Assembly (NCBI RefSeq): GCF_900638555.1
Contig: NZ_LR134525.1
Coordinates: 1,302,001-1,366,000 of the forward strand
Origin: Neisseria meningitidis
GTDB taxonomy: Bacteria; Pseudomonadota; Gammaproteobacteria; Burkholderiales; Neisseriaceae
Length of the DNA stretch: 64,000 nt
Direction of reading: 5' to 3'
Shown: positions 58,895-64,000 of the stretch, piece by piece
Layout: each line of letters starts with the position of its first letter
Numbering within the stretch: the stretch's first letter is position 1
Translations under genes and position numbers: made by a program
The notes under the pieces: model-generated
Database searches by the model: none
Told to the model about the DNA's origin: nothing
Seen by the model: only the letters and a program-made list of their open reading frames with translations

Positions 58895-59962
58895 TTAGAA
58901 TGCGGCGTCTGCCGCGTTGATGATGTTGTCGCCGTTTGAATCCAATTCGGCCAAAGCCGCGTAGCCGTGTTTGGCAAAAGAACCGTCTGCCAGTTTGGTG
59001 TTGTCGCCGAAGAGTTCCGCACCGTTGTCGATGATGCCGTTGCCGTTCAAATCGCGGACGAGTAAACCGTCATCGGCAGAAACCCAACCGGTGGCGGTGC
59101 GGATGCCTTGGTTGCGGTGGTCGAACAATGCACCTGAAAAGCCTTTGGTGGCAACGGTTTCTATACCGTCACCGTCCAAATCCAGGGCAAGGGGGTCGTA
59201 AACGTGGTATTTGTCGCTGCGGTTAAGATTTAAGAAATCCTCAAACCATCTCCAAGCTTTTTCAGCTCCTAATGATCCCCACCAAGCTCCTGCGCCACCT
59301 CCAAGTATAGCTCCAACTACTAGCCAACCTGCGCCACCAGTAAGTAAACCAAAAGCCCCAACACCCAAAGCCGCACCCCATTGGACGCCCATTAGCCCAC
59401 CCAAAAAAGAAGCTGATGAGAGACCAACATCACTCCAATTTCCTTCTCCATCCAAGGCTTTCCACCAAGCACTTCCCATACTCAAAGTTCCCATGGCAAC
59501 AGTTGCCCCATAAGTAAACTTACCCAAATTCGCTGCCATAACTTTTGATTTTGAAGCATTCTCTAACGCTGTTGCCGCACGTCTTGCATATTGCTGCTTG
59601 TTATAGTTGCTAGCATTCAATGCTTTTTGCAAATCACTTTGTACTTTTCTTGCAACAAATGCCTCCTTTGAATTACCACGAAATTTACTAGCAGCTCTTC
59701 CAATTCCTTCTTTTAAGCTTTTTTGTGCCTCTTCTGCTGTGCGTTGGAATTCTCTTGCCTTAGCAGACAGACGCTCACCCTCCCTTAAAAATTCTTTTTG
59801 ATCTATCTTGTGCGAACGGGTCAAATATTCTTCGTACATTGAGTTAATCGTACCAATCGCCCTAACCACATTTTCATCAGAAAATATGGAAATAATAGCA
59901 TCCCTATACGCACCTAGTGTAATATTGTTTCTATTATTAGTTATAGCATTATTCGAATACAT
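58895..59962 (-). CDS. FrpC-like RTX protein, N-terminal 355 residues
   Basis: Residues 1-140 form a helical charged domain ([29 protein letters not shown]). Residues 141-232 are hydrophobic and glycine-rich, with glycine-zipper-like stretches ([25 protein letters not shown]). Then comes [15 protein letters not shown] starting at Asp256-Pro257, the exact start of the calcium-dependent self-processing module of meningococcal FrpC, where the protein cleaves itself. The open frame ends at a TAA within the module (after ADAAF). A related codon CAA is expected there. GGAGGTGCTATT precedes the ATG. The preceding gene in the operon is a four-helix membrane protein, 16 bases away. The whole gene would be 1071 residues. 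Confidence 0.85.
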   Translation of the reverse strand: MYSNNAITNNRNNITLGAYRDAIISIFSDENVVRAIGTINSMYEEYLTRSHKIDQKEFLREGERLSAKAREFQRTAEEAQKSLKEGIGRAASKFRGNSKEAFVARKVQSDLQKALNASNYNKQQYARRAATALENASKSKVMAANLGKFTYGATVAMGTLSMGSAWWKALDGEGNWSDVGLSSASFLGGLMGVQWGAALGVGAFGLLTGGAGWLVVGAILGGGAGAWWGSLGAEKAWRWFEDFLNLNRSDKYHVYDPLALDLDGDGIETVATKGFSGALFDHRNQGIRTATGWVSADDGLLVRDLNGNGIIDNGAELFGDNTKLADGSFAKHGYAALAELDSNGDNIINAADAAF

Positions 59963-59978
59963 AATAGCACCTCCAAAT

Positions 59979-60485
59979 TTAGAACTGAATACGTTTATAT
60001 TCTCTGTGTAATAATATCAAATAATTAATTAATGGATAAGTAAGTCCGAAAAAATAACAACTAAAATAAGCAATATACTGATTCTCTCCTTTATTAATTA
60101 GATATATTGAAAAACAAATAAAAAATAAACAGAAAACATTCATGTGAAAAAGCCACCTCATATTCTTATTTATAAGTTTAAAATAACTAGGCATTGTATA
60201 TTTAAAAATCGGCACATCCAACGGAAACAAACCACATAAAAATTTTTCTTTATTCTTTATTAAAGACATAGTTTTATTTTTTAAAATTAGTCCAAATAAT
60301 ATACTAACAATTACTATTAAAACAATAAGCACAGCGTAATTTTTTATAAAATTCATTAAAATAATAACGAAAATACTAAATAGATTACATACTATAAATT
60401 GAAATATAAAATATTCAGTATTTAATCCATTTTCAACCGCGAGTTTTTTAAAATATCCTTGCTCGAAAAAATTAAAAAAATCCAT
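59979..60485 (-). CDS. Four-helix membrane protein of the RTX cassette
   Basis: The 168-residue protein has membrane segments near residues 25-46, 50-69, 111-130 and 137-160, a charged cytosolic-type loop ([14 protein letters not shown]) and [23 protein letters not shown] is a clear ribosome binding site. It is about 45 percent identical (by eye) to the protein at 61018-61539 and sits directly before the FrpC-like gene. I recognise no family. Possible roles are immunity, export or a membrane anchor for the RTX protein. Strongly AT-rich. Confidence 0.8.
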   Translation of the reverse strand: MDFFNFFEQGYFKKLAVENGLNTEYFIFQFIVCNLFSIFVIILMNFIKNYAVLIVLIVIVSILFGLILKNKTMSLIKNKEKFLCGLFPLDVPIFKYTMPSYFKLINKNMRWLFHMNVFCLFFICFSIYLINKGENQYIAYFSCYFFGLTYPLINYLILLHREYKRIQF

Positions 60486-60518
60486 TAATACTTTCCTCTC
60501 AAGAAAACTAATTTTAGT

Positions 60519-60968
60519 TTAGTTAAGATAAAATGCAATATTACCTTTATTTTCTGCTTTTGAAGCATTTTCCAAAGCTGTGACTGCTTGTCTTGCATAT
60601 TGTTGCTTGTTATAGTTACTAGCATTTAACTTCTTTTGCAAATCACTTTGCATTTTTCTTGCAACAAATGCCTCCTTCGAATTGGCATGAAATTTACTAG
60701 CAGCCCTTCCAATCCCTTCTTTTAAAGCCCTTTGAGTTTTTTCTGCTGAGTGCTGAAAATCTTTCGCTTTACTAGACAACCGCTCACCATCACTCAAAAA
60801 TTTTTGTTGATCTATTTTATGCGAACGAGTTAAATACTCCCCATGCATTGTGTTAATTGTACCGATTGCCCTAACCACATTTTCATCAGAGAAAATAGTT
60901 ACAATGGCATTATTGAATTCATTTAGTGTAATCTTATTTTTTTCATCATTCTTAGAACCGGGTTGCAT
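60519..60968 (-). CDS. Truncated RTX N-terminal domain
   Basis: The 149-residue protein is closely similar to residues ~14-138 of the FrpC-like protein (shared [57 protein letters not shown]). It then ends in an unrelated tail KGNIAFYLN. It lacks the glycine-rich, self-processing and RTX parts. ATG at 60968 follows GGAAGGTGTTGTC; the frame is open to 60986. Could be a decaying duplicate or a free N-terminal domain. Confidence 0.75.
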   Translation of the reverse strand: MQPGSKNDEKNKITLNEFNNAIVTIFSDENVVRAIGTINTMHGEYLTRSHKIDQQKFLSDGERLSSKAKDFQHSAEKTQRALKEGIGRAASKFHANSKEAFVARKMQSDLQKKLNASNYNKQQYARQAVTALENASKAENKGNIAFYLN

Positions 60969-61017
60969 GACAACACCTTCCATCAACTAAAATATTATAT
61001 TATTAAGAGACTACAAC

Positions 61018-61539
61018 TTAGATACGTTTATAATCTCTGGATAAAAAAACGTAATAAGTGTTTGCTGGATAAAAAAGTCCAAACCAATAGCAGATAAAAT
61101 AAGGCATCCACCCCCTTTCTTCATTAAGGATAAGAGATATCGAGAAACAAATCATAACTAAACAGAAAAAATTTTGGAGATAAAGCCATTTCATTCCCCT
61201 ATTCAAGAATCTGGCCAAGATAGGTATTTTGTATACTCTAGAAAAGAAAGGCATTTCCAAGGGAAACATATCAGATAAAAACTTTTGTTTATTTTTTACT
61301 ATAGATAGAACCCTATTTCTCAAGATAAATCCAAATGCAATGCCAATTATCATTATTAATAAACAAAGGATAGTATAACTATGGATAACCTTCATTAAAC
61401 AAAAAGAAGAAATGGCAGATAAATTACATACGATATAGTGGAATATAAAATATTTACGGTCTAAACCTTGTTCAGTTGCAATTTTTTTATACTTACCTTG
61501 CGCAAAAAAATCAAAGAAATCCATTAAACTATCTTTCAC
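61018..61539 (-). CDS. Four-helix membrane protein, paralogue
   Basis: The 173-residue protein is a paralogue of that at 59979, with matching YFIFHYIVCNL, FGFILRNR, KNKQKFLSDMFPLEMPFF, NFFCLVMICFSISL and a conserved end RDYKRI. Four hydrophobic segments in the same places. Starts at GTG 61539 or at ATG 61524, which aligns with the paralogue's start. First gene of the leftward cassette; the promoter should lie in the AT-rich 61540-61740 region. Confidence 0.78.
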   Translation of the reverse strand: MKDSLMDFFDFFAQGKYKKIATEQGLDRKYFIFHYIVCNLSAISSFCLMKVIHSYTILCLLIMIIGIAFGFILRNRVLSIVKNKQKFLSDMFPLEMPFFSRVYKIPILARFLNRGMKWLYLQNFFCLVMICFSISLILNEERGWMPYFICYWFGLFYPANTYYVFLSRDYKRI

Positions 61540-61788
61540 ATTAGAAATTTAAAAGCTAAATAATACGACAAACAATGTGAAGTACTATTCATGGTTTATT
61601 TAAAAAATAATACTATTCTGAACATTATTTAGATACAGAAATTAACAAATTGGAACTAAACAAGCTTTTAAATACTTTAATTTTATTGGAAAGCTATAAA
61701 AGGAACTATAGTTTCACACACTAATTACTTCCTAATCACTTCTTATATATTGCACCCCATCAAGGGGCGCAAGTCTTTACAAACATCA
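61540..61788. other. AT-rich gap between RTX cassette and prophage
   Basis: This stretch has no gene and should contain the leftward promoter of the RTX cassette. CACCCCATCAAGGGGCG at about 61753 is a small hairpin. No dRS3 palindrome (the usual filamentous phage target) is visible here, so the prophage end is not defined by sequence. Confidence 0.5.
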
Positions 61789-61819
61789 AGCCCCTTTAAC
61801 TCTAGCCAGTGAAGGGGCT
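61789..61819 (+). promoter_or_regulatory. Hairpin over the ribosome binding site of the first phage gene
   Basis: AGCCCCTT (61789) and AAGGGGCT (61812) form an 8-bp stem with a 15-base loop ending five bases before the ATG at 61825. It covers the likely Shine-Dalgarno AAGGGG and could repress translation or end incoming transcription. Confidence 0.55.
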
Positions 61820-61824
61820 TTCTT

Positions 61825-62040
61825 ATGTGCATCGCTTTTTATACCGTTAATCCCGATCAATACGAATACGAAAAATCACGCGCCTACATTGTGCGCATTT
61901 TCGTAAATGACGAAATTGTCGAGACAACAGTATTTCCTATTACAAACCCGCAAAACACATATAAAACAAGGCAAGAAGCTGAAGAATACGGCCGTCTGAC
62001 TGTCAAGGCTCTTATGGATAAGCAGGAGAAAACCGCATGA
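61825..62040 (+). CDS. Small prophage protein
   Basis: The 71-residue protein (MCIAFYTVNPDQYEYEKSRAYIVRIF...) has no family I recognise. It sits directly before rep in a filamentous prophage of the Nf/MDA kind, with the next start overlapping its stop as ATGA at 62037. Mixed charged and beta-prone; no membrane segment. Confidence 0.65.
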   Translation: MCIAFYTVNPDQYEYEKSRAYIVRIFVNDEIVETTVFPITNPQNTYKTRQEAEEYGRLTVKALMDKQEKTA

Positions 62041-62129
62041 GAGCCGAAGACAGAGCAGAAACGGCGGGGGCGTGTGTGGGCGCGCCTTGCGCGCCGCAAA
62101 CGGCCACGCCGTTGAATGCCCCCCCCTAG
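62037..62129 (+). CDS. Leader frame before rep
   Basis: A frame of 30 codons beginning MRAEDRAETAGA follows the good site CAGGAGAAAACCGC and ends at TAG just after a run of eight C (62119-62126). With seven C this frame would run directly into rep (NAPPPRLIGGEQ) as a 449-residue protein. It may therefore be the true rep start in a phase-variable state. Status as an independent gene is doubtful. Confidence 0.4.
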   Translation: MRAEDRAETAGACVGAPCAPQTATPLNAPP

Positions 62130-63387
62130 GCTAATAGGGGGGGAGCAAAAAAACCCTAATCTGCAGGGTGGGGAACAGCCCATAGAAATTCTTGAATCGC
62201 ATCAAGTCGAATTTGAATATTTTTCTCAATACGTAACCGACGGTAAAGGCCGTCTGATAGAAATTCCGCTAAGACGCGGCAGGGAAGACGGTGCATTCAT
62301 CGACCAGATCACATTTACGATACATGAGGAATCCATACCCAAAGTAACCCAAAAAGCCTATGTAACAGATGCCGAGTACCTCGCAAAGTACAGCGAATTG
62401 CTGCAGGAAATTCTAGGTTTTGGCATCAGTGCCAAACTACCATACAAAGGCAAATTTTTCTATCAGTCCTGCTATCAGCTAGGCCCTACAAATGTCGAGT
62501 ACGGCAAAGTCCACTACGGCGGCCAAAGAGAAACCATACTCGTAGAGCTGAACGGCACCGGCTGCACAGCAGCAAAACCCGGTTGGGAAAACAGGCTTTA
62601 TGAATTTCTGCAAAAGTGTGTCCGGCCAAAAATAACAAGGGTTGACGTAGCACATGATTTTTTCAATGGAGAGTACACGCCCCAACACGCTTTAACCGAC
62701 CACGATAACGGCTTTTTTGACTGCCATAACGTCCGCCCGAAAAGCGAATGCAAAGGAGTTGCTTGGAGACACGAAGACGGAAGCGGCAAAAGCTTCTATA
62801 TCGGCAAACGCGGCAACGCCAAATACACCCGGATTTACGAAAAAGGCAAGCAGTTAGGCGATAAATCAAGCCCGTGGGTTCGATTTGAAACAGAGTTCAG
62901 AAACGGAGATATAGAAGTCCCCATAGACATATTGATTCATGCCGGTTCGTATATTGGCGGAGCGTATCCCGTCTGTGAACAGATATTCAAATGCGAAGCC
63001 AAGCGCATGGATTCAACAGTTAAAGAGGTCAATCTCACGTTTGAACACAAACAATTCTACGCAAGGCAACAAGTCGGCAAATGGGTCAATTTTTTAAAAG
63101 ACATCGGTTGGACGGCCGAAGATATCGTCAAAGACCTAACCAAAGGCGTTGAAGGCTATCCCAAAGGTCTTCAGCCCGAAGAGTACGACAGTAGCAACGC
63201 CTGTGCTTTCTATATTCATGAAGAGCAAAAAGCCATAAACGCCCTGAATATCGAAGTCTTAGAGCTTGAATTAAATCAGGAAAAGCAATACGAGTATCCG
63301 CAAGATAGGCAGAAACAGCATGAGCGCGATTACGACAAAGAGCAGTATCAAATATCAGACCAGTTAGAAGACTGGAAATATCTATAA
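62116..63387 (+). CDS. Filamentous phage replication initiation protein
   Basis: The 423-residue protein resembles phage/plasmid Rep (RstA or gene II/replication initiation factor group) that nicks DNA for rolling-circle replication. Visible family features are the conserved RVDVAHDFFNGEY near residue 175 (RxDxxxD type), YIGKRGNAKYTRIYEKGKQLGD near 235 and WVRFETEFRN. The ATG at 62116 lacks a Shine-Dalgarno sequence, and the first ten codons span C8 and G7 tracts, so initiation may really occur at 62037. Followed by further phage genes. Confidence 0.8.
   Translation: MPPPRLIGGEQKNPNLQGGEQPIEILESHQVEFEYFSQYVTDGKGRLIEIPLRRGREDGAFIDQITFTIHEESIPKVTQKAYVTDAEYLAKYSELLQEILGFGISAKLPYKGKFFYQSCYQLGPTNVEYGKVHYGGQRETILVELNGTGCTAAKPGWENRLYEFLQKCVRPKITRVDVAHDFFNGEYTPQHALTDHDNGFFDCHNVRPKSECKGVAWRHEDGSGKSFYIGKRGNAKYTRIYEKGKQLGDKSSPWVRFETEFRNGDIEVPIDILIHAGSYIGGAYPVCEQIFKCEAKRMDSTVKEVNLTFEHKQFYARQQVGKWVNFLKDIGWTAEDIVKDLTKGVEGYPKGLQPEEYDSSNACAFYIHEEQKAINALNIEVLELELNQEKQYEYPQDRQKQHERDYDKEQYQISDQLEDWKYL
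62119..62153 (+). repeat. C8, G7 and A7 tracts with inverted repeat
   Basis: C8 (62119-62126), G7 (62137-62143) and A7 (62147-62153) lie within 35 bases at the rep start. The C and G runs also form a 9-bp perfect inverted repeat CCCCCCCTA/TAGGGGGGG with six-base loop. Confidence 0.9.
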
Positions 63388-63407
63388 ATCAAAGAAAGGA
63401 AATACCC

Positions 63408-63719
63408 ATGTTTGATCAATTACAAGTAACCACCTATCCCGCCACGCTCCTGGGCGCAAAACAGTTCAAAGGTGAGATTGACGGCAACAAAATCGATACC
63501 TGTACCGTACTGGTAGCCAGCCCCATGCCCGCCAACGGCAACAGCGTAGGTTTTACTGCTGCCAGCATGAAATTTGGAGAAAGCCACAATTTCGATCGGC
63601 TGAAAAACCTCAAATTCCCCTGCTCCGTAAATGTAACCGTCGCAATGGAATCTACCGGCAAAGGCTTAGTACCCAAGCTGCTTGATTTTGAAGTGAAAGG
63701 CGCGTCGACCAAAGCCTAA
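63408..63719 (+). CDS. Probable phage single-stranded DNA-binding protein
   Basis: The 103-residue protein (MFDQLQVTTYPATLLGAKQF) follows rep directly by 20 bases. Size and position match the gene V-type ssDNA-binding protein of filamentous phages, which coats phage DNA and represses rep translation. No sharp motif is visible; the assignment is positional. AAAGAAAGGAAATACCC is a strong ribosome binding site. Confidence 0.65.
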   Translation: MFDQLQVTTYPATLLGAKQFKGEIDGNKIDTCTVLVASPMPANGNSVGFTAASMKFGESHNFDRLKNLKFPCSVNVTVAMESTGKGLVPKLLDFEVKGASTKA

Positions 63720-63736
63720 GGCAGAAAGTCCAGAAT

Positions 63737-63940
63737 ATGAGCAGGTATCAGCAAAAATTTATCGTTCAGGAACTGGAAAACTATGAATTCATCTTCCCCG
63801 ATCAGTTCGGCGATATTGGATTTACCCAAAATCTGAAAGAAGCCGGACAGTATGAAAATTATGAAGACGCATTCAATGCCGGATTAGAAGAGATTGGCGG
63901 ACATTTTCAGATTTTCAGCTTCTACATCAGAGAAGAATAA
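63737..63940 (+). CDS. Small prophage protein
   Basis: The 67-residue acidic protein (MSRYQQKFIVQELENYEFIFPDQ) lies 17 bases after the ssDNA-binding candidate in the phage operon. I recognise no family and see no membrane segment. Coat, TspB-like and Zot-like genes would be expected beyond the window. Confidence 0.65.
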   Translation: MSRYQQKFIVQELENYEFIFPDQFGDIGFTQNLKEAGQYENYEDAFNAGLEEIGGHFQIFSFYIREE

Positions 63941-64000
63941 AAGTTAACAGGCTCGGCGGGCGGTCTGTAAAACCTTCACAAAGCCCGCGAAACCATTTTT
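63941..64000 (+). terminator. Possible hairpin at window end
   Basis: GGCGGGC (about 63956) and GCCCGC (about 63982) can pair, with ATTTTT at the edge. A terminator inside the phage operon is plausible but the structure is cut by the window end. Confidence 0.45.

Noticed and set aside
59979..60485. Four-helix protein as an HlyC-type RTX acyltransferase
   Set aside because: Position and length (about 170 residues) are suggestive, but HlyC is soluble and this protein is mostly membrane segments without a catalytic His/Asp pattern I could see.

Overview
The window is chromosomal DNA of a pathogenic Neisseria, most probably N. meningitidis. The evidence is the very frequent DNA uptake sequence ATGCCGTCTGAA, often as inverted pairs acting as terminators; eight Correia (CREE) elements with TATAGTGG ends; dRS3/NIME and ATR repeats; IS1016 and IS1106 remnants; a polyamine, FbpABC and MisRS gene set typical of the genus; and an FrpC-like RTX gene, which is characteristic of meningococci. 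I see no rRNA, tRNA or CRISPR array.

Layout. 1-15 kb: housekeeping and metabolism (nudB end, ppa, rdgB, galU, argH), the iron transporter fbpABC, pta, the hisHAFI cluster and prfC, whose last codons and terminator are tandemly repeated. 15-24.6 kb: gamma-carbonic anhydrase, an AT-rich glycosyltransferase switched off by a heptamer repeat, potD, lolA, gph and the divergent ppsR/ppsA pair. 24.8-30 kb: rho, a 1.9-kb repeat island (deleted IS1016, CREE, IS1106 tail, NIME/ATR, CREE) and amtB. 30-40 kb: a polyamine block (oxidoreductase, potIHG), rpsO, the Sec translocase genes yajC-secD-secF and a histone-deacetylase-like gene that ends inside a CREE. 40-53.5 kb: a butanediol-type dehydrogenase, hisE-HIT-tatABC, maf, the pilin O-oligosaccharyltransferase pglL, the two-component pair misRS, a frameshifted acetyltransferase and the ribosomal operon rpsP-rimM-trmD-rplS. 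53.7-56.5 kb: a znuCBA zinc uptake operon with Zur-like sites.

56.7-61.5 kb is an AT-rich accessory locus read leftward. It holds two paralogous four-helix membrane proteins. Each is followed by an RTX N-terminal domain: first a truncated 149-residue copy, then an FrpC-like gene with a self-processing module, interrupted by one in-frame TAA. This tandem membrane-protein/RTX-head cassette is the most interesting unexplained structure here. 61.8-64 kb is the left part of a filamentous prophage (small ORF, Rep, probable ssDNA-binding protein); its Rep leader carries C8, G7 and A7 tracts.

Four genes look disrupted by one small change each: the glycosyltransferase by heptamer number, the DUF4375-like gene by one A, the acetyltransferase by one C, and the RTX gene by CAA to TAA. 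Repeat slippage could explain the first three. Product names rest on my recognition of motifs and gene order; no database search was run.
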